Shown: one piece after another, positions 44,984 to 54,194 of the stretch
How positions within the stretch are numbered: position 1 is the first letter of the stretch
Layout: each line of letters begins with the position of its first letter
Origin: Chryseobacterium sp. MEBOG06
GTDB taxonomy: Bacteria > Bacteroidota > Bacteroidia > Flavobacteriales > Weeksellaceae
Direction of reading: 5' to 3'
Assembly: GCF_021869765.1 (NCBI RefSeq)
Contig: NZ_CP084580.1
Span: forward strand, 3,038,001-3,102,000
Length of the DNA stretch: 64,000 bases
The notes under the pieces: generated by a model
Seen by the model: the letters and a program-made list of their open reading frames with translations, nothing else
What the model was told of the DNA's origin: nothing
The model's database searches: none
Translations under genes and position numbers: made by a program

Positions 44984-45631
44984 TTAACTGAAATTTCTGA
45001 TCAGCATATATATAGCAATTGCCAATATAATGATCCCCCAAATCAGCATTATAATTTTAGGCTGACCAGTCCTGTTTATTCTTGTTACAGGCTGAGGTTT
45101 AAACATTTCTTCTGCTGAGTTTTTGAATTTCTCTGTGTTATTTTCAAAAACTTCTGTTATTGTAATGCCCTGAACAGCCGTTTTATTCAGAAGCGAGTTG
45201 GTAGCATGAAGCAAAAGCTGGAATTTACCATCTTTAAATTCTGTAATTTTAAAAATCCTTTCTCCGTAAGGCTTTTCCAGCCCGAAAGGCAGCACTTTTA
45301 CCACATCAGCATTATTGGTCTGCCAGCTGATGATAATCTCCTCTCCTTTTTTTGCATGAATCTTATTCGCCGCAAAAGTTTTTATGGCAGGCGGAATAGT
45401 ATACCTGAAACTTTTCTGCTGACTTTCTAAATTCTGATCATAGGCATGTCTTCTGCCCGGATCACTCAATGTTTCATAAGCTTCCAGAATCTCACGGAAA
45501 CGGTCTGCAAAAAAGTCATCGTTGTCATTTTTATCCGGATGGTATTTTAAAGACAGCTTTCGATAAGCTTTTTTGATGTCTTCTTCTGAAGCATCCTGGG
45601 ATATACCGAGAAAATAGTAGTAATCTTTCAT
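44984..45631 (-). CDS. DnaJ-domain membrane-anchored protein
   Basis: 215 residues. The first 60 residues are a J domain ([20 protein letters not shown] with HPDKNDND), so it should stimulate DnaK. A middle beta-rich region follows ([20 protein letters not shown]), and the protein ends in one hydrophobic helix ([20 protein letters not shown]). It therefore looks like a J-protein anchored in the inner membrane through its C-terminus, not a classical DnaJ. Confidence 0.88.
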   Translation of the reverse strand: MKDYYYFLGISQDASEEDIKKAYRKLSLKYHPDKNDNDDFFADRFREILEAYETLSDPGRRHAYDQNLESQQKSFRYTIPPAIKTFAANKIHAKKGEEIIISWQTNNADVVKVLPFGLEKPYGERIFKITEFKDGKFQLLLHATNSLLNKTAVQGITITEVFENNTEKFKNSAEEMFKPQPVTRINRTGQPKIIMLIWGIIILAIAIYMLIRNFS

Positions 45632-46054
45632 TAATCAATACAAAAATAAGAATTTATTTTTCTTTGTGTTTGATGTTTAGGGTAATTTTTTTTGGCGGAA
45701 ATAGATTAAAAAACCATTGTATATCAAAGATTATCTTCTTTAGTCTAAAGGTTGGGAAACACAAAGACACTAAGTTTTTTTTCTTTTTGTATGATTTAAG
45801 GCGCAAGAAAATCAATGATTTTCAGCTATTATGATTCTAACTAAAAAATACTTTTAAAGATGATCATTAATGTATCGTAGAAAAAAATTCTTTCCTTTGA
45901 AAAACGTCCTGTGATATAATATCTTGCGTCTTTACGATGCTCCAGCAAAAAATACACAAGTTGGAAACTCGCAAAGACGCAAAGTTTTTATCATTCTAAC
46001 GAAAATGCAGTGTAGTGGGAAATATCAACTTTATATAAGAAAAAATAGGAGAGC
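45632..46054. repeat. Intergenic stretch with direct repeat
   Basis: 423 bp. A roughly 30-bp sequence occurs twice, at about 45751-45780 (GTTGGGAAACACAAAGACAC followed by TAAG and a T-run) and 45960-45989 (GTTGGAAACTCGCAAAGACG followed by CAAAG and a T-run). Both are followed by a related AT-rich tail with ATTCTAAC. The CGCAAAGACGCAAAG wording is familiar from between-gene repeats in flavobacteria. Nothing else seen. Confidence 0.5.
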
Positions 46055-46705
46055 TTATTTCCGGTAGATCCAATCTTTAGCCGGAACAATCCAGTCATTG
46101 AGTGTTTTAAAAAGAAAACCATGATTTAATCCTGTATTCAGTTCTATTTCTTTAAAATCTTTAATTCCGGACCTGATAAAACGCTGCTCCTGTGAGAGCT
46201 GTACATGCCCATCATCTGATTTTTCAGTAATAGAAAGTATCTTCCCATACAGTCTGAAATTCTTATCTTTTTCTAAAGAATCATTTTCAAAACTGGAACC
46301 AATAAATACAAATTTTAACTGCGGATTTTTTTCATAGTAAGAAACGTACTGTGCGATATACCCTCCCTGAGAAGTCCCTATAATACTGATATGATCCGCA
46401 GAAATTCCTTTTTTCATAAGACTATCTACCTGCTTTTTCACCTTCAGTGCATAGGCTGAGGGATCCGTACCCGCCTTTCTCTTTTCTGAAATAACTATAG
46501 TGTTCCCTTTTTTCAGTTCCAAAAGTATAGGTTCGTATTCTGCCACTCCATATTTGGGATGTGCTTCTTCCAGTGAATGATCTTCAAGGAATTTATTATG
46601 TAAAAAGAAAATATACTGTTTCTCCTCTTCTTTAGGTTTCTGCCCAAAAACTGTTACACAAGAAAAAAGCAGAATTGCTGAAATAGAGATTTTTTTAAAT
46701 TCCAT
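46055..46705 (-). CDS. Secreted alpha/beta-hydrolase-like protein
   Basis: 216 residues with a signal peptide (ISAILLFSCVTVFGQ). The nucleophile Ser112 lies in IIGTSQGGYIAQYV, a hydrolase elbow. A His is in the TGLNHGFLF stretch near residue 195. The enzyme is short for the fold and the substrate is unknown. Probably periplasmic or a lipoprotein if the Cys is used. Confidence 0.7.
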   Translation of the reverse strand: MEFKKISISAILLFSCVTVFGQKPKEEEKQYIFFLHNKFLEDHSLEEAHPKYGVAEYEPILLELKKGNTIVISEKRKAGTDPSAYALKVKKQVDSLMKKGISADHISIIGTSQGGYIAQYVSYYEKNPQLKFVFIGSSFENDSLEKDKNFRLYGKILSITEKSDDGHVQLSQEQRFIRSGIKDFKEIELNTGLNHGFLFKTLNDWIVPAKDWIYRK

Positions 46706-46791
46706 AATACTTCACAATCTATAATAAAAAAACAAAGTTAGTACTTAAATACATTTTATATGAAGAGTATGGTCTAATTTACTTTATAAAA

Positions 46792-46832
46792 AGACTCCGG
46801 CTCGGGAAGCAAAGCTTCCCGAGCCGGAGTCT
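46792..46832 (-). terminator. GC-rich perfect hairpin terminator
   Basis: A 19-bp perfect stem (AGACTCCGGCTCGGGAAGC and its complement, 46792-46810 and 46814-46832) around AAA, with TTTTT on the minus strand. It lies 27 bases behind the 46860 gene. Confidence 0.9.
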
Positions 46833-46859
46833 AACAATTTCAATTTAGTTTTTTACTTC

Positions 46860-47117
46860 TTATGCTTCGCAGTTATTCTCTTTTCTGCAGCATTTTGAAT
46901 GGAATTCTTTTTTGAATTTCCCTTTCAGTTCCTGATAATCCTCATCATTCATTTCTCTGATCTTATCTGCAAGCCCGAAAGGCGATTTTTCTTTGATTCC
47001 GTATTCATCAAAAATTCCTCTGATAAATCTTTTTCTCTCGATAGCTTTTTTAGCAATCAATGCTACCCCTACAACGGCTAATGCTCCAAGAGCTCCTTTT
47101 AATGTTGAATTTTTCAT
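46860..47117 (-). CDS. Small membrane-anchored protein in sigma-factor operon
   Basis: 85 residues. The N-terminus has one hydrophobic, Gly/Ala-rich helix (KGALGALAVVGVALIAKKA), and the rest is polar with EYGIKEKSPFGLADKIREMN and Cys residues near the end (KCCRKENNCEA). No family recognised. It is the third gene of the sigma-factor operon, 91 bases behind the second. It could be a regulator of the sigma factor, but no anti-sigma domain is visible. Confidence 0.6.
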   Translation of the reverse strand: MKNSTLKGALGALAVVGVALIAKKAIERKRFIRGIFDEYGIKEKSPFGLADKIREMNDEDYQELKGKFKKEFHSKCCRKENNCEA

Positions 47118-47208
47118 TTTTTCAAAATTTTAAATTTTACTACTTCTTATTTTTTATATAGACGAATGAATCTTAATTTTACTTTACTACTTCTTTAAAG
47201 TTTTCAAA

Positions 47209-47541
47209 TTATTCGTTATTTCTGTTGAAGAATCCTCCTGAACATTTATTTCTCCATACTTCCTTAAATTTTTCTCTTTCTTCAGGGGACCAGCTTTCCA
47301 TTTTCTGTCTCATTTTTCTTTCCTTAAAATCTTTCATTCCTTTTCCAAAATGAAAACCTCCAAAAAGAATTTTACTCAAGATCAGAATTCCCATTGCCTG
47401 CCAGAATGTAATGGTCTTCGCTCCTAGAATCTCAGGAAGCAGACAATTCCAAAGCAACATTACAATCCATGTAACGGCTACAAAAATTAACGGTGGACAT
47501 AATAATAAAAAAATCCAGCCCTTTTTGTGTTTATAATTCAT
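47209..47541 (-). CDS. Small membrane protein in sigma-factor operon
   Basis: 110 residues with two hydrophobic segments (about 9-31 and 40-60), followed by a charged tail (KGMKDFKERKMRQKMESWSP) and EREKFKEVWRNK. The tail may form a helix reaching into the cytosol. It starts 12 bases behind the ECF sigma factor, so it may sense or hold it. Not recognised as a known anti-sigma factor. Confidence 0.6.
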   Translation of the reverse strand: MNYKHKKGWIFLLLCPPLIFVAVTWIVMLLWNCLLPEILGAKTITFWQAMGILILSKILFGGFHFGKGMKDFKERKMRQKMESWSPEEREKFKEVWRNKCSGGFFNRNNE

Positions 47542-47553
47542 AATTTCTTTTTA

Positions 47554-48153
47554 CTAACTTTTTAAATCTTCGTATAATTCTCTCAATCTGTTTCTTAAAT
47601 GCTTCACAGCATAGTTTTTCCGGCTAATGATAGTTTTGATGTTTTCTCCCTGTTCATCGGCTATTTCCTGGAGCGTCCTGTCGTTCAATTCATTTTCCAT
47701 ATACACCAGCCTTTGTTTTTCGGGGAGTTCATCAAGAGCTTCAAACAGCTTTTTCCAGATCTCATCCTGAAACATCTTTACTTCAGGACCTGCGCTTTCA
47801 TCCATAAGCAAGATATCTTTGATGGAAAACTCTCCATCATCATCTTCGTAGACAAAATCTTCCAGATTTTCTGTTTTCTTTTTTCGGTAGCGGTCTGTGA
47901 TTTTATTAGCTGTCACTCTGTAAAGCCACCCCCCTACATTTACAATCTCAGAGAGATTGGTAATGCTGCTGAACTGATACCACACTTCCTGCAGAATATC
48001 TTCTGCATCTTCTGCATTTTTCACTTTAGGACGAATATAGGACATCAGCTTCCCTCCGTAGTTGGAAACGGTCTGTGAGATGATGCTTTCTTTCTCTTTC
48101 TGTGGCATTGTTATTTTTTCGACAACCTCCATATTGATATGACGATTATCCAT
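47554..48153 (-). CDS. ECF-type RNA polymerase sigma factor
   Basis: 199 residues. Region 2 has GKLMSYIRPKVKNAEDAEDI and LQEVWYQF, and region 4 has EALDELPEKQRLVYMENELNDRTLQEIADEQG followed by the helix-turn-helix TIISRKNYAVKHLRNRLREL. The length is at the upper end of ECF factors. The start may be the ATG at 48153 or an internal one at MEVVEK. It leads a probable operon with two small membrane proteins, which may serve as its regulators. Confidence 0.9.
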   Translation of the reverse strand: MDNRHINMEVVEKITMPQKEKESIISQTVSNYGGKLMSYIRPKVKNAEDAEDILQEVWYQFSSITNLSEIVNVGGWLYRVTANKITDRYRKKKTENLEDFVYEDDDGEFSIKDILLMDESAGPEVKMFQDEIWKKLFEALDELPEKQRLVYMENELNDRTLQEIADEQGENIKTIISRKNYAVKHLRNRLRELYEDLKS

Positions 48154-48394
48154 TGGGGTTTACTTTAATAAATTTAAAATATTTTTCTCAAAATTCAATT
48201 TTTCTTTTATTCAGTGAGCTTCTGTTTCATATAATAAATTGCTTATTCTGCTTTATTTACTGTTTTCAGGGACCTATTTCCCGGTATATGCTCATACTCA
48301 TCGCCCTATGGCCCTCCAACCATTACTGCTGGGTAACCGCTGCTATCGGGGATAAAATTTATTACCGATATCCAGTGCCTCAGCTGTGATAAAA

Positions 48395-48425
48395 AGAATC
48401 GGAAGACATAATGCCTTCCGATTCT
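48395..48425 (-). terminator. Terminator behind S9 peptidase gene
   Basis: AGAATCGGAAG (48395-48405) and CTTCCGATTCT (48415-48425) pair perfectly around a 9-base loop, with a T-tract on the minus strand. It lies 20 bases behind the stop. Confidence 0.85.
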
Positions 48426-48445
48426 ATTACGATAAAATTTATGTT

Positions 48446-50449
48446 TTATTTATTAAAATTTTCTGCAAAAAATCCTAACATCGATTTATACAGTTCAATT
48501 CTGTTCGGCTCTTTCCCGAATCCGTGCCCTTCATCATATTTTACCATATAAGGTACTTCAAATCCTTTAGCACGCATTGCTTTTACAATCTGATCAGATT
48601 CATTGATATTTACTCTCGGGTCATTGGCTCCCTGCACTACAAATAGTGGTTTTTTAATTTTGGCAATCTGAAAAACCGGGGAAACTTCTTTAGCAATTTT
48701 TGCTTCTTCGGGATTATCAAGGTCATACCAGATCTGTTTTACCATTTCTTTATAAGGCTTCCAGTATTCCGGGAAAGAATCAAAGAATGTAAAGATATTC
48801 GACACTCCTACATAATCTACTCCGCATGCATATAAATCCGGTGTTTTGATCAATCCCATTAAGGTTGCATATCCACCATGACTTCCTCCGTAAATTGCTA
48901 TTCTATCTTTATCAATCCATCCCTGACTAATGGCATATTTCACTCCATCTTCCACATCATCCATCGCTTTTCTTCCGATCTGCTTATATCCGGCTTTCTG
49001 AAATTCCTTTCCATATCCTCCTGAAATCCTGAAGTTGATCTGAAGCGTGGCATACCCTCTGCTGGCAAACAACTGTGTTTCAGGATTGAACCCCCAGCTG
49101 TCCCTTACCCCCTGCGGGCCGCCATGAGGATTAACAACTAAAGGAACTTTTTTACCATCTAAAGCAGCTTTTGGCAGTGTAATATATCCACGGACTATCA
49201 AGCCATCTCTGCTTTTGAATTCAATCGGTCTCATTTCAGCCATATCTTCTTCTTTAAGCTGCGGCATAAGATTGTAAAGAAGCTTCAGTTCTTTCGTTTT
49301 GGTATCATATTCATAATAAGCACCATATAATTTATCACTGGTAACTATTACCAGAAGTTTATCATTATTATCGTCAGACGAAACTACAGAAAACTCTTTA
49401 TCTTTAAATTGCGATTTTAATTTATCATCAATTTCTTTATAGAATTTACTTACCGGAACAGTTTCTCCTTTTACCCCCTCATAACTGATATAATCCAGTT
49501 CATAGTTTCTGTTTTTACCCGCAACACTTACAGAACTGACATCATATACCGGGTTGGAATAAACTTCTCTGATCACTGAATTTTTCTTCAGATCATACAA
49601 AACAATTCTCGTTTTGTCACTGTCTAAATTTGTTATCACAAATGCTTCGTCTTTATTTTTAGAATTATCATTGAATCTGATAATACTAAATGTATCTGAC
49701 CAGTCTGTCGATTTAAGAAGATTAAATTTCCCGGTCTGCAGATCTTTATAATAGGTTTTTGAGGTTAACCCGTTTTCAAGGACAATATACCCTCTCAGGT
49801 TTCCGTCTTTATCAAAAATATAATCATCAATAGGACTGTTGACATCTTTATTTTCGTAAAGCTGGGTAATCTCACCTGTTACAAAATTGATTTTATAAGG
49901 TTCAAAAATCTGCTTATTGTTTTTGTTCATGGTAACCACAACAAAATCTGTATCTTTTATAGGTCTTATGGTCCCTAAGGTAATGCCTTCAAACGGGGTT
50001 AAGTCCTTAAGGTTGCTTCCGTCAGCATCAGCTGCATAAAGGTGGATATTCTCATTACCTCCTTTATCCTGGGTATAAAAAAGACGCTTTTTATTGAGCC
50101 ATCCGTAGCTCTTGATCAGATCGTCTTTTTCAACAATTGCTTTGGTGATTTTTCCTGTTCCCAGATCTTTGACGTAGACATGATTTTTGCTGTCCTTATC
50201 TTTTTCTTTGTAGGAAAGATATTTTCCATCCGGAGATAATTTAAATCCGGAAGCCTTAGGTCTTGCAAAGTAATCTTCAACTTTATATTTGAAGTTTCCT
50301 TTATCATAAGAAATAAGTTTCTCAATACTCGCTTTATTAGAAGGTAAAGTTGGATCTCCGGGTAATTTGGTGGTAGAACTTTGTGCGTTAATCATAATAG
50401 CTGGCAATACTATGCAAATTGTGCCTAGAATTTTGTGATTTAGATTCAT
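48446..50449 (-). CDS. Secreted S9-family prolyl oligopeptidase-type peptidase
   Basis: 667 residues with a signal peptide (LPAIMINAQ). The catalytic triad is visible as Ser523 in YGGSHGGYATLMG, Asp610 in QGANDPRVNI and His642 in DEGHGFGKEPN. The N-terminal 400 residues are the beta-propeller-like part with repeats. S9 enzymes cleave short peptides, usually after proline; here it is exported, probably to the periplasm. Confidence 0.92.
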   Translation of the reverse strand: MNLNHKILGTICIVLPAIMINAQSSTTKLPGDPTLPSNKASIEKLISYDKGNFKYKVEDYFARPKASGFKLSPDGKYLSYKEKDKDSKNHVYVKDLGTGKITKAIVEKDDLIKSYGWLNKKRLFYTQDKGGNENIHLYAADADGSNLKDLTPFEGITLGTIRPIKDTDFVVVTMNKNNKQIFEPYKINFVTGEITQLYENKDVNSPIDDYIFDKDGNLRGYIVLENGLTSKTYYKDLQTGKFNLLKSTDWSDTFSIIRFNDNSKNKDEAFVITNLDSDKTRIVLYDLKKNSVIREVYSNPVYDVSSVSVAGKNRNYELDYISYEGVKGETVPVSKFYKEIDDKLKSQFKDKEFSVVSSDDNNDKLLVIVTSDKLYGAYYEYDTKTKELKLLYNLMPQLKEEDMAEMRPIEFKSRDGLIVRGYITLPKAALDGKKVPLVVNPHGGPQGVRDSWGFNPETQLFASRGYATLQINFRISGGYGKEFQKAGYKQIGRKAMDDVEDGVKYAISQGWIDKDRIAIYGGSHGGYATLMGLIKTPDLYACGVDYVGVSNIFTFFDSFPEYWKPYKEMVKQIWYDLDNPEEAKIAKEVSPVFQIAKIKKPLFVVQGANDPRVNINESDQIVKAMRAKGFEVPYMVKYDEGHGFGKEPNRIELYKSMLGFFAENFNK

Positions 50450-50587
50450 GATTAATGTTTTTAAAGGTTAAAAAAGCAAAAATATTTAATTTTTAAATCA
50501 ATAAAAAGTAAATACTTTTATACAATAAGACGCTCCAACCGTATAAAATGTTACAGTATTAATCTAAAAAAACATTTCGAATATGTA

Positions 50588-50615
50588 AAAAAGACAGCCA
50601 ATAAACTGTCTTTTT
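50588..50615 (-). terminator. Terminator behind DoxX gene
   Basis: AAAAAGACAG (50588-50597) pairs with CTGTCTTTTT (50606-50615) around an 8-base loop, with T-rich sequence on the minus strand. Confidence 0.75.
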
Positions 50616-50618
50616 ATT

Positions 50619-51077
50619 TTAGTTCAGATAAATACCGAAATACCAGGTCCACGCAATTAAAATAATCTGCATAGGAATTCTTTGGTTATAAAGGTATTTC
50701 ATCCCCGGGCCGGTATAATCAGCTTTGAAAATATTAATCCTTTTTTGGGAAGAATGAATGTTGGCTATAAAAACCAATACATAAAAAATGATCAGTAAAA
50801 TTGCGGTCAGTTCACGAAGTGACGGAATCATCAATCCTACTCCCGCAGCAATTTCTATAATACCCGTAAAGTACACCCAAAACATTCTAGCAGGAATAAA
50901 ATCCGGAATCATCATTGCCATCCCTTTCTGAAATTTGAAATGTGACAGACCTGTAAAGATGATGAATACAGCCATTCCAAGATTTCCGGAAAATAAGAAA
51001 TCCGGTTTCCCATGAATTAGAAAAGTCCCTAGCAAAGCCAGTATAAATGTGGCGAAAATAATTACTAATAGTTTCAT
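50619..51077 (-). CDS. DoxX-like membrane protein
   Basis: 152 residues with four hydrophobic segments: 1-20, 31-48, 70-108 (GIIEIAAGVGLMIPSLRELT), and 128-150. The G-x-x-E-x-x-x-G-x-G-L motif and size fit the DoxX group. The Phe-Lys-rich linker at 110-120 is unusual. It shares the minus-strand block with two SRPBCC genes upstream. Confidence 0.7.
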   Translation of the reverse strand: MKLLVIIFATFILALLGTFLIHGKPDFLFSGNLGMAVFIIFTGLSHFKFQKGMAMMIPDFIPARMFWVYFTGIIEIAAGVGLMIPSLRELTAILLIIFYVLVFIANIHSSQKRINIFKADYTGPGMKYLYNQRIPMQIILIAWTWYFGIYLN

Positions 51078-51134
51078 AGTTGTAAAGTTGCAGGAATTAG
51101 AAAATATATTCTTCTATAATGTATCCTTACTTAT

Positions 51135-51590
51135 TTATACTGAAGTCAAATTGACTCCTTCTGCCAGGCTCTTCACCACCATCAGCCCTTTCGTAAAACC
51201 TGTATTCATATGATCTTCCCATTCTTTTTCTGTCTGGATTTCTGTATGAAGTTTTGTCTTTCCGTCAAAATCAATCAAAAAATATTTTTCAGAATACCCG
51301 CTCCATTCCATCACCTCTTTACTCTGGGTATCTTCTGTACCATCCTTTATCAATCCTAAATGTTTAAAAACAATTTGATTCGGCTCATCCAGACTGTCAA
51401 TAGTGGAAACTATCCCCTCTCCTTTATGATTGAGGAAATAGGTAGTTCCCCCTACTTTCCAGTCGGATTTCATGATTGAACCTGTTCCAAAATACTGAGT
51501 CCATTGGCTATATGTTTCCGGGCTCCAGAGAATGTCCCATACTTTTTGCAGGGGAGCATCAATAACTGTTTCATATGACAGGGTTTCCAT
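51135..51590 (-). CDS. SRPBCC/AHSA1-like protein
   Basis: 151 residues. METLSYETVIDAPLQKVWDI followed by LWSPETYSQWTQYFGTGSIM is the usual START-like opening of AHSA1 domains, which form a hydrophobic cavity. It is similar to the neighbour at 51641 (METLSYE and KVWDILW against MEELSYE and KVWSVLW), so the two are likely duplicates. The ligand is unknown. Confidence 0.85.
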   Translation of the reverse strand: METLSYETVIDAPLQKVWDILWSPETYSQWTQYFGTGSIMKSDWKVGGTTYFLNHKGEGIVSTIDSLDEPNQIVFKHLGLIKDGTEDTQSKEVMEWSGYSEKYFLIDFDGKTKLHTEIQTEKEWEDHMNTGFTKGLMVVKSLAEGVNLTSV

Positions 51591-51640
51591 ATTTTTAGAT
51601 TTTTGAGATTACGGGTTGGTGCGTTTTATATCACTTTAGT

Positions 51641-52069
51641 TTAAAGCTGATTTTCACAAAGGTGCTTAATGATCATCAATGCTTTTGGATACTTTTCTTC
51701 AAAAAAATCTTTAAATTCTTCTGAAGACATAATTTTCACTTTCAACAGGGTTCCTTCTTCGTTTTCTTCAAGAAAAAAGGTTTCGGTAGCATCACCCCAA
51801 TTCTGAGGAACTTCAATCCCTTCATAAATTTCACCCAGATGGAGAAATTTAATCTCTTCATTTGCAATCACTTTTTCGACCCTGCTGTACATTCCGTTCT
51901 GTTTGGTGTCAAGAAACTTAATGATATTATTTTCTTCAAGGGTTCCTTCATAAAAAGATCCTTCCGAAAAAGCGGTTGTCCATTGTCTATAGGTAATATC
52001 TCCCCAAAGAACACTCCATACTTTTTCTGGTTCTGCATTGATCTCAATTTCGTATGATAATTCTTCCAT
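51641..52069 (-). CDS. SRPBCC/AHSA1-like protein, paralogue
   Basis: 142 residues with the same opening pattern as its neighbour (EELSYEIEINAEPEKVWSVL). Its length and fold fit the START-like group. It lies 50 bases ahead of the paralogue in transcription direction and is probably co-transcribed. No catalytic residues are apparent. Confidence 0.85.
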   Translation of the reverse strand: MEELSYEIEINAEPEKVWSVLWGDITYRQWTTAFSEGSFYEGTLEENNIIKFLDTKQNGMYSRVEKVIANEEIKFLHLGEIYEGIEVPQNWGDATETFFLEENEEGTLLKVKIMSSEEFKDFFEEKYPKALMIIKHLCENQL

Positions 52070-52255
52070 ATTATTTAAATTTTTATTGTAAACAAGTGAT
52101 TTAAGATATCACACCAACTATCAGACCAAGAATGAATTCTTAATCTCTATCCGTCCACAAAATCACCGCCACTGAGTGAATGAATTTTCCTGTAATAGAG
52201 GCAGTTTCTTCAAAAGCTGATCTTTTTTCTCTAAACCCTAATAAAAGGAAGTAAT

Positions 52256-53122
52256 TTAAGAATTATAAGCATCTTCAAGATCCTGAATAATGATTTTCTG
52301 CATTTTCATCATCGCCTGCACTACTTTATATGCTTTTTCCTGATTGGAATCATTCATTAGCTGAATCAATCTTTTAGGAACAATCTGCCAGCTAAAACCA
52401 TATTTATCTTTCAGCCAGCCGCACATGCTTTCTCTTCCGCCATCTGAGGTAAGGGCATTCCAGTAATTGTCTGTCTGCTGCTGATCATCCGTCATTACCA
52501 CCATTGAAATTCCTTCATTGAAATCGAATGAATGGTCATAAGAATTATCCATACAGAATAAACTGTAATGATCGATTACAAAATGAGCATGCTGAACATT
52601 TTCGGCAGGTTCCTGAGTATCATGACCTTCACTTCCTTCACCATATTTTAATATATTTCCAATGCTTGAGTTCAGGAAGGTCTTAGTATAAAGCTCCATA
52701 GCTTCTTTGGCTTTACCATTATTATCATGAATAAACATCATTGTAGGAACAATTTTCTGTTCACCGGCTTTATCGCCTAAAAATAACTGCCAAGAAACTC
52801 CATATTTATCCTGAATCCATCCATATTTTTTACTCCATGAATAGGAACTCAGGTCCATCAGAGGCATTCCTCCATCTGACAGCTGGTTCCAGTATTTTTG
52901 AACCTCATCTTCGGTTTCACAGATGACCATCAAAGAAACGGATGCATTTTTTTTAAACTGCGCGCCTCCATTCAGTAACATTATTCGTTGACCGAAAAGA
53001 TCAATGTTCATCACAACAGGAGTATCTGTTGTAATCTCGCCTCCAAAAATTTTACAATAAAATTCTGCAGACTCTTTCGCGTCTCCATCATACCAGAGAC
53101 ATGGAAAAATATCGTTGTTCAT
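52256..53122 (-). CDS. Two-domain VOC/PhnB-like protein
   Basis: 288 residues from the ATG at 53122 (MNNDIFPCLWYDGDAKESAE); the frame upstream to 53170 is not like the family. Two VOC/3-demethylubiquinone-methyltransferase-like domains are in tandem, with GGMPLMDLSSYSWSKKYGWI and then GKAKEAMELYTKTFLNSSIG and CGWLKDKYGFSWQIVP. Metal-binding residues cannot be confirmed. The function of this group is unclear. Confidence 0.8.
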   Translation of the reverse strand: MNNDIFPCLWYDGDAKESAEFYCKIFGGEITTDTPVVMNIDLFGQRIMLLNGGAQFKKNASVSLMVICETEDEVQKYWNQLSDGGMPLMDLSSYSWSKKYGWIQDKYGVSWQLFLGDKAGEQKIVPTMMFIHDNNGKAKEAMELYTKTFLNSSIGNILKYGEGSEGHDTQEPAENVQHAHFVIDHYSLFCMDNSYDHSFDFNEGISMVVMTDDQQQTDNYWNALTSDGGRESMCGWLKDKYGFSWQIVPKRLIQLMNDSNQEKAYKVVQAMMKMQKIIIQDLEDAYNS

Positions 53123-53428
53123 AACTTTTAATTTTAATATTGAAAATGTAGTCCGTTTGTTTTCTAACACCTACTTTGCGGGATCAATAATACGCAATCA
53201 TCTATAAAATTATTGAGAAATTTTCTTTTTTATTTTTAAGAATGGGATGGCATATTCCGTTTTATTTTCTTCTGAATTATATGCTTTGAAGCGGGTACTT
53301 TTTTCGTTGATTGATCTTAGCTATTTCGTAGAACATATAGCAAAGAAAAGACCTTGCCTTTGCCTTCAGAGAAGTATTTCTCAACTTTGACTGCAATGAC
53401 ATTACCAATTTTCCTGTTTTATATACCT

Positions 53429-53668
53429 TTATGTTTCTTTAAAAAAACACTGGTGTTCTCTCATATAATCTTTTAGCTTCACCAATGTATTTTTTCCGAA
53501 ACCATGAAGCTGCATAATTTCCTTTTCAGAATAATCCGACAGCTTTTCCAAAGAGTCTATTTTTTCCTTTTCCAGGGCTTTTCTGGCCGAAATGGCAATC
53601 ACTCCCTGAAGGAAACCATCCTGAGGGTCATAGTTCACCGCATCAATGGAATGTAAGCTCTTTGACAT
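53429..53668 (-). CDS. Free-standing helix-hairpin-helix (alpha-CTD-like) protein
   Basis: 79 residues from the ATG at 53668; the frame also begins at 53686. The C-terminal half has KIDSLEKLSDYSEKEIMQLH-GFGKNTLVKLKDYM, the pattern of the RNA polymerase alpha subunit C-terminal domain (SxEEL...GFGxxSLxEI). It is far too short to be RpoA. I infer a small DNA-binding protein. It follows the SRPBCC gene at 53704 after 17 bases and may share its transcript. Confidence 0.7.
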   Translation of the reverse strand: MSKSLHSIDAVNYDPQDGFLQGVIAISARKALEKEKIDSLEKLSDYSEKEIMQLHGFGKNTLVKLKDYMREHQCFFKET

Positions 53669-53703
53669 GATTACTAGATTGATCATGACTACAAAAAATA
53701 TTT

Positions 53704-54117
53704 TTAGTGATTCTCAACATACTTATGGAAATTATTGAGGATGGCATACCAGCCTTCTCTCTGCATTTCCACAGAATTCTGCTTTTCCGGATCGAAAATT
53801 TCTATAATCTTTGTTGTGTTCTCATCTATTGTCTCAAAGATTACCTCCACTTTTCGTCCATCTTCCAAATGGTATTTTATTATTTCATAGGGAACAACTT
53901 CATCGTATATCCCTTCAAAATCAAATGCAAAGCTTTTATCTTTAGCCTCCATTCTGTTTTTAAATTTCCCTCCCACTTTAAGGTCATTTTCAGAACTAGG
54001 ACAATGCCAGCTTTCGTGGGCAAAATTCCATTTTGTAATATGCTTGGGCTCATTGAAATAATTCCACACCTTTTCTACCGGTGCCAGAATTGTGATGTCT
54101 ATTGTAATTGGATCCAT
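53704..54117 (-). CDS. SRPBCC-like protein
   Basis: 137 residues. MDPITIDITILAPVEKVWNY followed by FNEPKHITKWNFAHESWHCP is the START-like opening, with the W-N-F-A...W-x-C-P feature of a variant group. It would bind a small hydrophobic molecule. It is followed by the alpha-CTD-like gene. Confidence 0.85.
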   Translation of the reverse strand: MDPITIDITILAPVEKVWNYFNEPKHITKWNFAHESWHCPSSENDLKVGGKFKNRMEAKDKSFAFDFEGIYDEVVPYEIIKYHLEDGRKVEVIFETIDENTTKIIEIFDPEKQNSVEMQREGWYAILNNFHKYVENH

Positions 54118-54194
54118 AGTTCTGTATTTTGATGATTAGACAAAAGAGCTGTCCGAAACGGACACCTCTTCTAATAATTTAGCTAAAGATAGGA

